A stretch of DNA of 64,000 nucleotides from Thecamonas trahens ATCC 50062 (GCF_000142905.1 NW_013657624.1:1-64000), one strand, 5' to 3'. Shown: positions 47,453 through 58,410, counted from the first letter of the stretch. Made by a program: numbers and translations. The notes: generated from the letters alone by a model not told the origin.

Positions 47453-48884
47453 TCAGCAGCAGAAACAGCACTTGATGAAGACCCAGCAGATGATGGCGAG
47501 GGCCAAGCCGAGGGCGACCACAAAGTAGACACCCGAGATAGCGGCAAGAGTGAGTGCCGGCGAGTCGAGCTCCTTGGCGCCAATCGACGAGATAAAGGCC
47601 TTTCCAAAGTACTTGACGTTGAGCTCGCGGAGGAGGCCTTCGCGCGTTAGATCAAGCACAATGCTATTGATCCGGTCAAGGTATGGCGAGCTGTTGGCCA
47701 GCAGCATGGCGTAGTCGGCCGAGGAGAGGAGCGAGCCGAGCAGCCGGATCGAGGCCGTCGAGCTGTCTGCCAGATACTCCAGCGTCGTCGCGTCGGCCAT
47801 GCACGCCGAAACAGCGCCGCGCTCGAGCGCCCCGAACGCGTCGGTCACGTTGGCATATCCGTACATGGCCACAGACGGCAGGTGGTCGCGCACAAACCGC
47901 TCGCCGTCAGAGCCAAGCACCACCGCCATCGACGAGCCGCCCAGATCGCGGAGGCCCGCCACGTCCGACCGCAGATTCGCCGAGTTGAGAATGGTCGTCA
48001 GCTGCGCTGTGTACGCCGCCACCAGCGTCACCGTAAACGTCGTCCATCCGATCGAGTACAGCCGCGCCGGAAAGCCCACCAGATCGTTCTCGCCAGTCTC
48101 GGAGAGCACGCCCCAGCAGTACCACACGCCCTCGTTGACACCACGGAGGTACGAGAGTGGGAAGAGCTCGGGCTGGTACGGATGCTCCAGCGCCCAGATG
48201 ATGTGGCCCGAGAGGTAGAGCGCCACCACTCCAGTGATCCACACCGTTACTGTAAACGGCGAAAAGAACAGCAGCGGATCTGTTGTCGGCTCCGGCACCG
48301 AAATCGCCGCGTCGAGCCCTGTGTGAAAGTACGAGTACGTAAACTCGCCCGCTGTGTTTCCGTCAAGAGTGATTGCCATCCCGCCGAGCGCCACTGCCAG
48401 CGGATCAGCCCTGACCGCCTCGTGCGCCTCGTCAACCGATACCACGCGCATCTGTACATCAACCCCACGCACTTGCTGCATCCGCTGCACAACCAAGTGC
48501 CACAGCTCTAGATCATACCCGCTCACCTTGCCGTCCTTCTACACACCCCCGCCTCACCATCCGACGCCCCGCACCTCACCTGTGAGCCTCACATTGCGCT
48601 CGTCGCCCACAAACATCGCCCGCCCGCCCGCCGACATGGCGTACACTGTCAACCATCACAAATGGCGGTTGTGGCACAAGATACACGTTGATTCTGTCAA
48701 AGGCATGTCCGTCGTTGCCAGCTGCCCGCGCGCCAGTGCTCGCGTACGCCAGCCAAAGGCCAAGCACCGCGAGCAGGAGCCCAGCGCACCGCGGCCGGCG
48801 TCGTCCACGTCGCCACAAACGCTGTACACCTGCCGGGCGCCCTTTGCTCCGCTTCTCGCCCATGACAAGTGATAGCCGCGCCAT
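47453..48884 (-). CDS. Minimal ionotropic glutamate receptor-like channel 1, two exons
   Basis: Exons 48884-48580 and 48521-47453 give 457 residues; the 58-nt intron has donor ACAG|GTGAGG and joins A-H-S-G-Y-D-L-E-L-W in frame. Signal sequence, S1 ligand-binding half starting I-N-V-Y-L-V-P-Q-P-P-F, first membrane helix (L-L-F-F-S-P-F-T-V-T-V-W-I), pore segment after G-V-N-E-G-V-W-Y-C-W-G-V-L, third helix with A-A-Y-T-A-Q-L-T-T-I-L (the SYTANLA gate of glutamate receptors), S2 half, last helix and a Cys-rich C-terminus. No amino-terminal domain. The S1 position that holds the ligand-binding Arg in animal receptors is not Arg here. It is followed head-to-tail by its paralog upstream. Confidence 0.85.
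48522..48579 (-). other. Intron of glutamate receptor-like gene 1
   Basis: 58 nt, AG|GTGAGG donor and GGTGAG| acceptor. Joining restores G-Y-D-L-E-L-W, which aligns with G-F-D-I-D-L-W of the paralog. Confidence 0.7.
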
Positions 48885-49141
48885 ACCGCTAGACCCTCCC
48901 ACACACACACACACACCTTGTCGGCGTCCACCAGCGCAGCGCTGCCAGTCAATCGGTATGCGCCAGAAAATTCCGAAAGGCTCATTTTTCGCACAACAGG
49001 CCGCCAGCCCACGGCCAACCTCCTGCCACCAAACAGCCATAGCCACACGATGATCACGCGTCCCACGCCCATTGCGCTTTATCTGCCTCCCACTTGCGTC
49101 AGCTATCGAGAAAACGGGTGGTTGGACGTGCTCACTTGGCC

Positions 49142-50428
49142 TCAACGCTTGAAGAGACCGGGATTGAAGCGGATGACAACGTACGAGACGATGGCGGCGA
49201 CAACGGCGAGGCCCATGGGAACATACAGGCCCGAGACGCTAATGAACGACATCTCCTCCACACCTGACGGGAGGAGCGACTTGAACCGCTGGCCGAACCA
49301 CACTTTGCGCAAATCTTCCAAAAAGCCGTCCTCAAAGGTCGAGATGATGGCGCCGTTGATGGTATCCACCAAGCTCGAGTTCGACTTGAGCACCATGGCA
49401 AAGCGATCGGAAGAGAGCCGCTCGCCGAGAATGTCGTATCGGTCGTCAAAGTCGCGGGTGTTCTTCAGATACCACAGCGTCGGCGAGTCGAAGAACAGCG
49501 CGCCGACAACGTCCGAAGTGAGGGCGGTGAAGCCGGCCACCACCGATGGGAAGACCACAGTAGTTGCCGCCGGCAGGTTCTGCCCTACCCAGCCCACGCC
49601 GTCGGTCCCGTTGACCACGCCGATGATCTCGCCGTTGAGCTGCGACGCGTCGTTAATGTCGGACCGCAGCTGCTCGACAATGAGGATCGATGCCAAGTTC
49701 GCCGTGTACGCCGCCACAAACACAATGGTGAGGTACGACCAAGCCACAGAGTACATGCGCGTGGGAAAGCCGCGAAGATCGCGGGTCTGTGCTTTGACCA
49801 AGACCGAGAAGCAGTACCACACGCCCTCGTTGACGCCGGACAGCAGCGATCGCGGGAAGAGCCGCGGCTGATACTCACGCTCAAAGAACCAGATGACAAA
49901 GCCTGAGAAGAAGAGAAGCACAGAGGCAGATGCCCAGAGCCAGAACGTGAACGGGGCCGTGAAGAGAAAGATGTTGACCTGAGTATTCCTCCGCAGCACA
50001 ATGGCATCGAGACCCGAGTGAAAGTAGACGTGCGAGAACTTGACCCTGGAGAGCAAGGCCGGATCAATGGCCACCGACGCCACGCCAACCGCCTCGGCCA
50101 CCGCCGCAGACTCGACCGCCTCTACCACATCGCTCTTGTCGATCAGCTGGTACTCAAACGACTCGGCGTCGCCGCTCAGCTGCAGCCTCGTGAAAACCCG
50201 ATTCCAGAGATCGATGTCAAAGCCCTCGTAACGGACGCTCCCACTGCTGTCCACAACCTGGTACACAAACGGCGGCTGCTCAGCAATGTACACCACAAGA
50301 TGTGTCCCGTTGTTGCTGCTGCCGTTGCTGTTGGAGCTCGCGCCCTCCGCCGGCGTCACTTGGCTGCACAAAGCGAGCATCGCCACTGCCACCGCCGCCA
50401 CAACCTCAAGTCGCATGCGGAGCGCCAT
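49142..50428 (-). CDS. Minimal ionotropic glutamate receptor-like channel 2
   Basis: 428 residues from ATG 50428, directly before the signal peptide (V-V-A-A-V-A-V-A-M-L-A-L). S1 half about 43-145 (L-V-V-Y-I-A-E-Q-P-P-F, G-F-D-I-D-L-W); first helix about 153-182; re-entrant pore after G198-V-N-E-G-V-W-Y-C-F; third helix about 222-250 with A-A-Y-T-A-N-L-A-S-I-L; S2 about 255-395; last helix about 398-420; short basic end. The pore lacks the potassium-channel T-V-G-Y-G of bacterial GluR0. The S1 Arg that binds the ligand alpha-carboxylate in animal receptors aligns with Leu (I-D-P-A-L-L-S-R-V-K-F-S), so the ligand may not be glutamate. Its stop is 258 bp upstream of the ATG of channel 1, a tandem duplicate. 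Confidence 0.9.
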   Translation of the reverse strand: MALRMRLEVVAAVAVAMLALCSQVTPAEGASSNSNGSSNNGTHLVVYIAEQPPFVYQVVDSSGSVRYEGFDIDLWNRVFTRLQLSGDAESFEYQLIDKSDVVEAVESAAVAEAVGVASVAIDPALLSRVKFSHVYFHSGLDAIVLRRNTQVNIFLFTAPFTFWLWASASVLLFFSGFVIWFFEREYQPRLFPRSLLSGVNEGVWYCFSVLVKAQTRDLRGFPTRMYSVAWSYLTIVFVAAYTANLASILIVEQLRSDINDASQLNGEIIGVVNGTDGVGWVGQNLPAATTVVFPSVVAGFTALTSDVVGALFFDSPTLWYLKNTRDFDDRYDILGERLSSDRFAMVLKSNSSLVDTINGAIISTFEDGFLEDLRKVWFGQRFKSLLPSGVEEMSFISVSGLYVPMGLAVVAAIVSYVVIRFNPGLFKR

Positions 50429-50693
50429 ACTGACTGCAGCACGGGAGGGGAGCGAGGAGAGGAGGACGACAAGTGCACGTGGATGCCCACGGAGAAGGGA
50501 AGGGCAGGAGGAAGATGGTGAGGTGAAGTACCGGGTGGCTTGGGGGGGAGGGAGGGGGGGCGGCGAGAGAGGCGCGCAATGAAAAATGAGCGTTTCGACA
50601 ATTAGGCCACAGCCAGCCGTCATCTCGCGCGAGAGCAATGGAGGACGGGGGCGGGGGTAGGGGTGGGGTAGAGGGGCAAGGCGGCCGCGACAC

Positions 50694-52040
50694 TTAGATA
50701 GCCTCCATACCGCAAGTATCGACGTTGACCGGCGCCCAACCGATGCGGTGGTTGGCGCGGTCAAAGACAATGGTATAGCGGACAAGGAGGGTGTCGCCGA
50801 CAATGACAAGGCCGTTGGGCCCGGTCGGCGAGACGGCGAGGCAGGTCTGGCCGGGCTTGCCGATGGAGCCAAAGTTGGCGAGCAAGTACTGCGGCGGCGA
50901 GATGACGAGCGAGATGCCCGGGACCTCGAGGACAAAGTCTGGGTAGGCGGCGACGTCGGCAGGCGAGAGATCGAAGCACTTGCCATCAAACAGGGTCTGG
51001 CCCTCCGGCACGTTGCACATACCGGTCAGGTTCGTGGTCGCACACATGTCGAGCAGGCTTTGCTTAAACGAGGCAAAGGCCTTGTCGTTGAGCAGCAGGT
51101 CGTTGGTGCCGGTGTCGATGATGACCGTAGGGAGGACGCCGGTGAGCGGCTTGCCGCCGACCGTCATGGCGTCGACGGCCATGACGTAGAACGGGGCGTA
51201 CGGACCGGACGCCGCGTTGGGCGTCCACTGCAGCTCGCCGTGGAAGAGGTCGTCGTCGACGCCGCCAAACACAATCGTTCCGTTGGAGCGGCCGCCGTTT
51301 GGGCGGAGGCAGAGCGACCAGACGTCGGCCGGAAGGGCGCCGGCGTTGACAAGCTGCGAGAAGACCGAGGTCTCTGCCGGCGGGCCGGCCATGCCCATCA
51401 CGCCGTCGACGGTCTCAAACTGGTAGAAGCCCTCGGTCTGGTAGTCAATGGCCCCAACAAGCACCGTGGTTGCTGCCGAGCCGGCCAGCGCCACCTTGTC
51501 CGAGTACCACGGGCCCTTGATGGTGCACGGGGCGGTGGGATCGGTCGGCTTGCACGTCTCGTACGTGTTGGAAAAGCTGCACACATCGCCTGCGCTGGTG
51601 TGAGCACACGACGATGACATAATGCCATCACAGGTGTGCGAGGGGCAGGCAAGCGGAGCCGATGACGACGACGCCGAAGGATCATACGCCTTGTTCGGCG
51701 GCTTGGTGATGCAGCCATGGCAGCCAGCGAGCGGCACGTTGAGGGTAAACGAGCCGGAATCGATGGCGACGGGGAAAAAGACGGGCGGCGAGCCAATTTC
51801 CACATTTGTCCAGAAAATGGAAACAGGCCAGATGGAGCCACCCACGCCCTGCTCCAGCGCCTTGCCGTGGCTGGCGAGCAGTGCCCGATGGCCTGGGAGC
51901 AGGTCCTTCGCCTCGGTGCTCCTCTTGCTCTTGTGGACATGGTGCTTGACGACTCCGCCAGCAGACGCAATGCTCGCAAACGCCATGCACATCACCAAGC
52001 CCAGCACAATGGCCCCGAGTGTTTGCTTTGGAATGCCCAT
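50694..52040 (-). CDS. Pepsin-like (A1) aspartic protease, secreted
   Basis: 448 residues from ATG 52040. Signal peptide 1-27, prosegment to about 70, mature domain with first catalytic motif D94-S-G (V-A-I-D-S-G-S-F) and second D309-T-G (V-I-I-D-T-G-T-N-D). The flap tyrosine region is not obvious; cysteines are many (C107, C110, C132, C137, C145, C154 and others), suggesting extra disulphides. The C-terminal Y-T-I-V-F-D-R-A-N-H-R-I-G-W-A-P is typical of the family. Probably lysosomal/vacuolar or secreted proteolysis. A tandem ACCGGTTGGTGGCCGGCG repeat lies just upstream in the leader. Confidence 0.9.
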   Translation of the reverse strand: MGIPKQTLGAIVLGLVMCMAFASIASAGGVVKHHVHKSKRSTEAKDLLPGHRALLASHGKALEQGVGGSIWPVSIFWTNVEIGSPPVFFPVAIDSGSFTLNVPLAGCHGCITKPPNKAYDPSASSSSAPLACPSHTCDGIMSSSCAHTSAGDVCSFSNTYETCKPTDPTAPCTIKGPWYSDKVALAGSAATTVLVGAIDYQTEGFYQFETVDGVMGMAGPPAETSVFSQLVNAGALPADVWSLCLRPNGGRSNGTIVFGGVDDDLFHGELQWTPNAASGPYAPFYVMAVDAMTVGGKPLTGVLPTVIIDTGTNDLLLNDKAFASFKQSLLDMCATTNLTGMCNVPEGQTLFDGKCFDLSPADVAAYPDFVLEVPGISLVISPPQYLLANFGSIGKPGQTCLAVSPTGPNGLVIVGDTLLVRYTIVFDRANHRIGWAPVNVDTCGMEAI

Positions 52041-52084
52041 GGTCGTACCAGAGTCACGTGTGGCGTCCGGCTGGTGTGGCGACC

Positions 52085-52150
52085 GGCCGCAATCAAGGCC
52101 GGCGACCGGTTGGTGGCCGGCGACCGGTTGGTGGCCGGCGACCGGCCGGC
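52085..52150. repeat. Short tandem GGCCGGCGACCGGTTGGT repeat
   Basis: About three copies of an 18-bp unit in the 5' leader of the aspartic protease gene. Confidence 0.7.
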
Positions 52151-52206
52151 GACACACGCGAGCAAACTAGGGGGGGGGTCAGTGGAGGCGACACTGTCTC
52201 TGCTGT

Positions 52207-55200
52207 TTACTTGCGACGGACCTTAGTAAAGCCGTCAGCATCGGTCTCGGGCTCGTTGGAGCGACGGGACGATGAGGCGCCGCCCTGGCGGGTCCGGCCC
52301 CAGTCGCGGTCGTCACGGCCGCTATCGCGCGACGAGTAACCGCCACGCCCGCTGCCGTACCGGTCGCCACCACGGCCACCGCCGTAGCCACGGTCGCCGC
52401 CGCGGTCGCCGCCGCGGTCGCCGCCGCGGTCGCCGCCGTACCGGTCACCGCCACGCCCGCCGCCAAAGCCGCGGTCGCCGCCGCGGTCGCCATCGCGCCC
52501 GCCGTTGTACCGGTCGCCGCCACGGCCACCAAAACCGCGGTCGCCGCCACGGTCACCGCCGCGGTCACCACCGTACCGGTCGCCGCCACGGCCACCGCCA
52601 AAGCCACGGTCGCCGCCGTACCGGTCGCCGCCACGGCCGCCATCGCGCCCGCCATCGCGCCCGCCGTCGCGCCCACCGTCGCCACGACCCCAGGCACGGC
52701 CGCCGCCGCGTCCGCCGTCGCGGTCGCCATCGCCACGGCCCCAGGCCGAGCGCGAGGGTGGCTCGCGGTCGCCACGGTCGCCGCGGGTCGCCGAACCGGT
52801 CGCCGCTGCGGGCCGGGGCCGCAGCCGCAGCCGGGGCCGGGGCGTCCCTCGTCCGCACCGCTCGAGCGGGCGGGCTCGTGACGCGAGCGGCCGCGCCAGG
52901 CGCCCGGACTCCTGCTCGTGGTTGAGGGTCTCCATTGCCTCGAGGATGCTCGCGGTCTGCATGACGCTGACACGCTCCTCCTCGGCCTCATCAGCCTTCT
53001 TCTCCGCCATCTCGGCATCGTAGCGGTCGTGGCGCTCGGCGTTGCTCAGCGCTCAGCGCGGCGCTTGGCGCGGGCCTTGGCCTCGCGCTCGCGCTTGCGG
53101 GTCTCGCCAGCAATAAAGGCCTCGACGCGGTCGTACTCGTCGGCGTGGGCCTCACGACGCTTCGCGAGGACCCGGGTGTAAAAGGCGTCGGTGAGCTTGA
53201 CAACCATGGGGTCAGTGCGGAGAGCCTTGAGCTCGAGCATCGAGTCGTGCTCGGCCCGGTGCTTGGCCTTGTACTCGTCCTTGGCGGCGTTGTACAGCGA
53301 GGCGTTGGTCACCGACTGCTTCTCAAAGGCGTCCTGGATGAGCGGCCCCTCGACCTCGCGGCGGTACCGCTCGAGGTGGTCCATGCGGCGGAAGAGCGAC
53401 TCGGTCCGCTCGGCCATGGTATTCTTCTCCTTGGAAATCTGCGTCACGTACTTGTCGAGCAGCGTCTTCCGATCGATGACCTCGCCGTCGTCGTCGATCT
53501 CGACGCCCTTGGCCTCCATCTCCGCCTTGAGCTCCTCCAGCCGCTTGCGCTCGCGCTCGGCCTTGACCTTCTCCTCCTTCTTGCGCTCGCGCTCGAGCTT
53601 GTCGGCCTCGAGCCGCTCCGCGGTCTCGCGCGCAATGCGCTCCTTCTCCTCGGCGGCGGCACGCTCGCGCGCCTCGCGCGCGGCCTTGCGCTCGGCCTCC
53701 TCCTTCTCCTGTCGCGCCTGGATCTCGGCCTTGCGCTTGAGCAGCATGCGGTGCTCGTTGCGGACCGACGCCGCCGCCACGGTGGCAACCCGCTGTGCGA
53801 GCTCGGCACGCTCCTGCTCCCGAGGCGCAATCATCTTGGACGCCTTGGAGAGCGACGACGCGAGGTCAACAAGATGCGACGCGAGTGTCGTGTCGTGCAT
53901 AAAGCCCGACTTGAAGGTCAGAGTCTGCTCCACGTGGTTGATGGTGAGCGAGACCCGCCCGAGCCGCACAGACTCGCACGCGAGATCCTCCAGCCGCGCT
54001 GCGTCAAGCGTGATGGCGAGCTTGGTCAGCGTCGAGAGCTGCACCACAGAGTACACCTGCGCGAGCTCCTCAAGCAGGAGCATAAATGCCACCTCCTCGA
54101 GGCCGACCGCGTAGTTGGCAAGGTGCGGCTGGGCGCGGACGTAAGCCAGAATCGGCTCGAGCCGCTCAAACTTGGAGAGCGGCTCAAAGTCGGCCACAAG
54201 CGCCGGGTAGAGCTCAGCAAGCTCCGGCGCCGCGAGCTCGACAATGCCGCGCTCGATGATCTCCGCCACGAGCTGGTCGCGCGTCGGAAGCGACGAGGTG
54301 TGCAGCAGCTGGCCGAGACGCACAGACTTGTCCGACGAGCCCTCAAGCGTCGTCACAATCGCCTGCGTCCGCGAGTTCTCCGAGAGCGGGATAGAGAGCG
54401 CGCCCACAAGCAGCGACGACGCCATCCGAGCCACCGTCTCCTGCGTCATCGACCGGTTGTGCTTCTGGTAGAGCGTAAAGACCTTGAGCGCCGCGTACGT
54501 GTGCATGACCTTGTAGTCAGCGTGCCAGCAGAGGAGTGCAACCCGCTCGTAGTACGCCGCCATCATCTGCGGCGCAATCGGCCGCGGCGACATCTCCATC
54601 AGCCGGTACAGCTCCTCCACAGTCTCAAACGCCTTCTGCCACGAGCCGAGCTCCATCGCCGTCGAGAGCTGCACAAACCGCGTCTCCATGTGCAGACGCA
54701 GCGACTCGCCGTCCTCGGCGTTGAGCTTCACCGCGTTTGGCGAGTTCTTGTTGTCCTCCTGGTACTGCACAATCGACTTGAGGTGCGAGTGCAGCGTGTC
54801 GCAGAACCGCCGAAAGTCCGACTTGAGCTCGTACCGCTTGCAAAAGTCAAACGCCATCCGCGCCAGGTTGTGGTACATCACTTCCATCGTGATCTTGTTC
54901 CGCAGGATGTCGAGAATCGCCCGGTACGCGTCGTACTCAAACCGCAGCCACGGCTTGACAATAACGCGCTCCAGCCGCTTGCTCAGCGAGTCGCCCGACG
55001 AAATCACAAGCTGCTTCTCGAGCGGGTCCTCCGGGAGGAACTCGCCCGAGTCCGACGTCAGCGCCTCGGCGAGCTTCGCCTGCGCCTCCACCACCTTCTC
55101 CTCCGTGTACGACAGCAGGTACTTCATCACACGGTCGAGCGACGCAAGCTTGACGTACTGCGTCAGCGTCTTGTACTGGTGCAGGCCATCCTTCATCTCG

Positions 55201-55387
55201 GCAGCGCGCCGCTGCTCCACGCACAGCTTGATGAACAGCATCATCGTCTCCTCATGCGCAGGCGTGAACTCGTCGCGCCGCGACTTGTTGAGGAACTCGT
55301 GAAGCGAGTTGAGCGCCTCTGCATTCTCGCCCACAGCGAGGAGCTCAGACGCCCGCTTGGCCGCCGTTTCAGGCTTGGTGATACGGA
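52207..55387 (-). CDS. EIF3A: Eukaryotic initiation factor 3 subunit a (eIF3a)
   Basis: The first clear coding is K-P-E-T-A-A-K-R-A-S-E-L-L-A-V-G-E-N (in frame back to about 55387, where CGCAG could be an acceptor); the initiating exon is not identified. The PCI-containing N-terminal half (to about 54050) has the eIF3a landmarks L-C-V-E-Q-R-R, L-H-Q-Y-K, M-E-T-R-F-V-Q-L and A-T/S-L-x-I-P. A highly charged coiled coil follows (about 53780-53100). At about 53046 the frame stops, but coding continues in the next frame through E-R-H-D-R-Y-D-A-E-M-A-E-K-K, a Gly-Asp-Arg repeat region and the C-terminus E-T-D-A-D-G-F-T-K-V-R-R-K, which matches the D-E-D-G-W-T-T-V-R-R end of animal eIF3a. One missing base joins them. 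eIF3a scaffolds the 43S pre-initiation complex. Animal proteins also end in D-R-G repeats. Confidence 0.9.
52290..52800 (-). repeat. Coding GGDRGGDR repeats in the eIF3a C-terminus
   Basis: GGC-GGC-GAC-CGC codon repeats alternating with Gly-Gly-Arg-Gly-Gly-Asp-Arg-Tyr units. Low-complexity arginine-glycine sequence typical of RNA-binding tails. Confidence 0.85.
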
Positions 55388-55639
55388 CTGCGCGCGATCA
55401 AAGGTCATCAATCAGCAACCACGAGATAGGTCCGGGTGTGGGTGCGGTACGAGTACGAGTGTGAGTAGAGGCACAACATTGGACGAAATGATTGCGCCCA
55501 CGAGTCGGTAATGGCGTGATCACAGACATTGCAGAATGACAAGCCAAGGGTCAAAGCCACACAAGTGCAGCAGGGTCAAGCAGACCACGACCATGACGAC
55601 CACGACCACAACGACGACGACACGACGACGACATGACAG

Positions 55640-55815
55640 CAGCCAAGCCAGCCAACCAGCCAACAACCAACAACCAGCCAAGCCAGCCAACCAGCCAACA
55701 ACCAACCACCAGCCAAGCCAGCCAAGCCAGCCAAGCCAGCCAACCAGCCAACAACCAACCACCAGCCAAGCCAGCCAAGCCAGCCAACCAGCCAACCAGC
55801 CAACCAACCAACCAG
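55640..55815. repeat. Minisatellite of CCAAGCCAGCCAACCAG-type units
   Basis: Irregular tandem array of CCAAGCCAG, CCAACCAG and CCAACAACCAAC blocks with about 64-bp higher-order similarity between 55637 and 55760. Confidence 0.8.
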
Positions 55816-55953
55816 ACCAAGTCACACACACACACACACACACACATAAACACACACACACGTGCATACAATTACATGATGGAGACCAGAGTGAGTCACA
55901 GTCCACTGTTTGTGTATGTGTTCCATCCATAGTTGATGATGTGGAGGAGGGGG

Positions 55954-56336
55954 NNNNNNNNNNNNNNNNNNNNNNNNNNNNNNNNNNNNNNNNNNNNNNN
56001 NNNNNNNNNNNNNNNNNNNNNNNNNNNNNNNNNNNNNNNNNNNNNNNNNNNNNNNNNNNNNNNNNNNNNNNNNNNNNNNNNNNNNNNNNNNNNNNNNNNN
56101 NNNNNNNNNNNNNNNNNNNNNNNNNNNNNNNNNNNNNNNNNNNNNNNNNNNNNNNNNNNNNNNNNNNNNNNNNNNNNNNNNNNNNNNNNNNNNNNNNNNN
56201 NNNNNNNNNNNNNNNNNNNNNNNNNNNNNNNNNNNNNNNNNNNNNNNNNNNNNNNNNNNNNNNNNNNNNNNNNNNNNNNNNNNNNNNNNNNNNNNNNNNN
56301 NNNNNNNNNNNNNNNNNNNNNNNNNNNNNNNNNNNN
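55954..56336. other. Assembly gap (383 N)
   Basis: Unsequenced; flanked by repeats on the left and a C homopolymer on the right. Confidence 0.99.
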
Positions 56337-56629
56337 CATATAATCGTTTGTCCCTTCGCCACGCCCCCCCCCCCCCCACACACACACATCTTATCATCAC
56401 CATCACCATCACCATCACATCCCTATTCCCCGATCCCTTCCCGATTCCCAGCCTCCCCCCCTCCCCCACTCCCCTCATAATCAATCACCAACGTTCAAGT
56501 AATCGTTGGCCACCTCCTCCCGCCCCACACCCGCACCACCTCACTTCCACGCCCTCTCTCCATATCCACCTCTGGCCGACTGCACTGTCGCAGCAGCCTT
56601 TCTCCCTTTTACGTATACACGTGGAAGCC

Positions 56630-58410
56630 ATGAGCCTACCACGCCCCCACACACAACCGGCTCAACCACCACATCCACCCAGCCAGTACGGCAAGGCGTC
56701 CACCTACTCGTACTCGTACTCGTACTCCCACTCGGACGACTCATCACATCTCTCGTCATCATCATCATCATCGTCGTCGTCGTCATCATTACCGTCGCCG
56801 CCATCGTCACCGCCACTATCATCCCTCTCCGCACACCGCCATCGCCTCATCCGCCCGCTGACTCCGCCGTCCACCTCGGCTCCATCTGCGCCTCTATCAT
56901 CAACAAGATATGATGAGTTCGATAGTCCGCTGCGGATGGGAAAGGCTCGCCTCAAGCTCCGCCTTCCGCCTACCACACCCGCGTTGCCCCCTCCTCCATC
57001 TTCTTCCTCAAGCGCAATCCCCCGCGCCCATCGGAGGCCGCCAGCATCGCTCGTCTCGCCACGCATCGGCCGAACCGCCATCACTCTTCCGCCACTGCCA
57101 GAATCGAATCTTGCCCGCCGTGCATCGCTCCCGCTGCCGCCTGTCGTCGTCTCTCCGCGTGCGGCCCCAGCGAGCCGATCCCGCCCATCCTCACGAAATC
57201 GGTCCCGACGAAAGCCCAAAGTGGCGATCCCCAGTGAGACCGGCCACGCCGCAGGCTACACCATGCTCGACAAGCCGCGTCGCGCCCAGATGACAGAGGC
57301 CTGCACTGGGACCCTCTACGGCGACCGCGCAGCCGCCACTGTCCGCATCGCCGCCCTCGCCTACGTCTCGCTTGTCTCGCGGACCAAGGACCGGACGGTT
57401 CTCGTCGACCTCGCCTCGCCCAGCTCGCCGGCAGCCTGCGTCGTCGCAGTCCCATCCAAGCTTGTCCGCCGTCTCACCCGCAAGTACGCTCGCCCGTCGT
57501 ATGCGACCCCGTTCTGCATCTCACTCGTCAAGCTCACTCCGACCATGCGCAAGCTGCCCGGCATGATGGCCTACGAGCTAGCTCTCCGCGCAGAGCTCCT
57601 CGAGCGCAACGCCTACCGCAAGTTCTCCCGCGTTCCGCACACGACCGACGCCACCCTCTTCTCGCTTCGCTACGGCTCGCTCTTCACCACCCGCCACCGC
57701 CTCCGCTTCTTCACCCGCGCGTCATCAAGCTCCAGCTCGCCCTCAGTGACCACATCAACCCACTCACACGCCTCCTCACTGGCGCCAAGCAAGCTCTCGT
57801 CATTGCAGGCTTCCTCGGCGTCTACCTCGCCGCGTTTGTCGACGACGCCCCAGTCCACGAGCCCGCCCAAGACCACCCGCTCCACCTCGCACCGTCGTCG
57901 CTCAACGTCCTCCGCCGCACTCTCTCCGATGTCGAGCCAGGTGCCACTCCGCGCTCTATCGATACCTCGCGGCTCATTGAGCTCCCTATCTCGCGCCAAG
58001 ATCGCCTCGGTGAGCTCGGCTACGAGGCGCTCTGCGTCTGGGAGCCTGACATCGATCTCAAGCTCCTCCGTGCCCCGACACTCAGCGCCGGTTCCGAGAC
58101 AGCATCGGGCCCTGCCGGGCCCATCCGCATCATGCTCATTGTCGACGTCAACCTCTACCCGCTCGCCACCCCAATCCGCTTCATCAAGCCGCTCGCCATC
58201 GACGTCGACGAGCACCGCGCGCCCCTCGGCCCACCCTCGCGCGCCGCCATTCCCATCGGCTTTGATACCCTGCACGATCGCCTCATCCATGCCTCGCCAC
58301 CGATCAACGTCATCAATGCCGACCTCGCTGTCTCGGCCACAAAATCCGCCGGCAAACTCGCAGTCTCCCACCTCCACCGCCGCCTCTGTGCCACCGACCA
58401 CCACCTCTGA
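56630..58410 (+). CDS. Unknown protein with conserved-looking globular C-terminal half
   Basis: Starts at ATG 56630 (context GAAGCCATGAGC). The first 220 residues are Pro/Ser-rich with a (YS)n run and a poly-Ser run. From about 57235 the composition becomes globular: G-Y-T-M-L-D-K-P-R-R, A-A-L-A-Y-V-S-L-V-S-R-T-K, Y-A-T-P-F-C-I-S-L-V-K-L. At CCCGCGCG (about 57716-57722) the frame must shift by -1, after which coding continues as V-I-K-L-Q-L-A-L-S-D-H-I-N-P-L-T-R and ends at 58410. Evidence for the shifted frame is its amphipathic, non-repetitive sequence up to a stop 71 bp before the next ATG. No family recognised; it may contain two alpha/beta domains. Confidence 0.55.

Larger units (their letters stand above)
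55388..56629. other. Intergenic with minisatellite, microsatellite and assembly gap
   Basis: Plus strand: a GACCAC/GACGAC stretch, CCAAGCCAGCCAACCAGCCAA-type tandem repeats (about 55640-55815), (CA)n (about 55823-55862), 383 N (55954-56336), a C run (56363-56377) and CATCAC repeats. Frames through this are artefacts of periodicity. The eIF3a first exon should lie in its left part. Confidence 0.75.

Noticed and set aside
48656-49072. Frame overlapping the first exon of glutamate receptor-like gene 1
   Set aside because: Out of frame with signal peptide and S1 segment; no domain. A frameshift model was also dropped because a 58-nt GT-AG intron joins the correct frames.
52272-52925. Arg/His-rich plus-strand frame opposite the eIF3a tail
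   Set aside because: Antisense shadow of the Gly-Asp-Arg repeats.
53145-55511. 788-codon plus-strand frame opposite eIF3a
   Set aside because: Leu/Arg/Val shadow of a GC-rich coiled-coil gene; minus strand has clear eIF3a landmarks.
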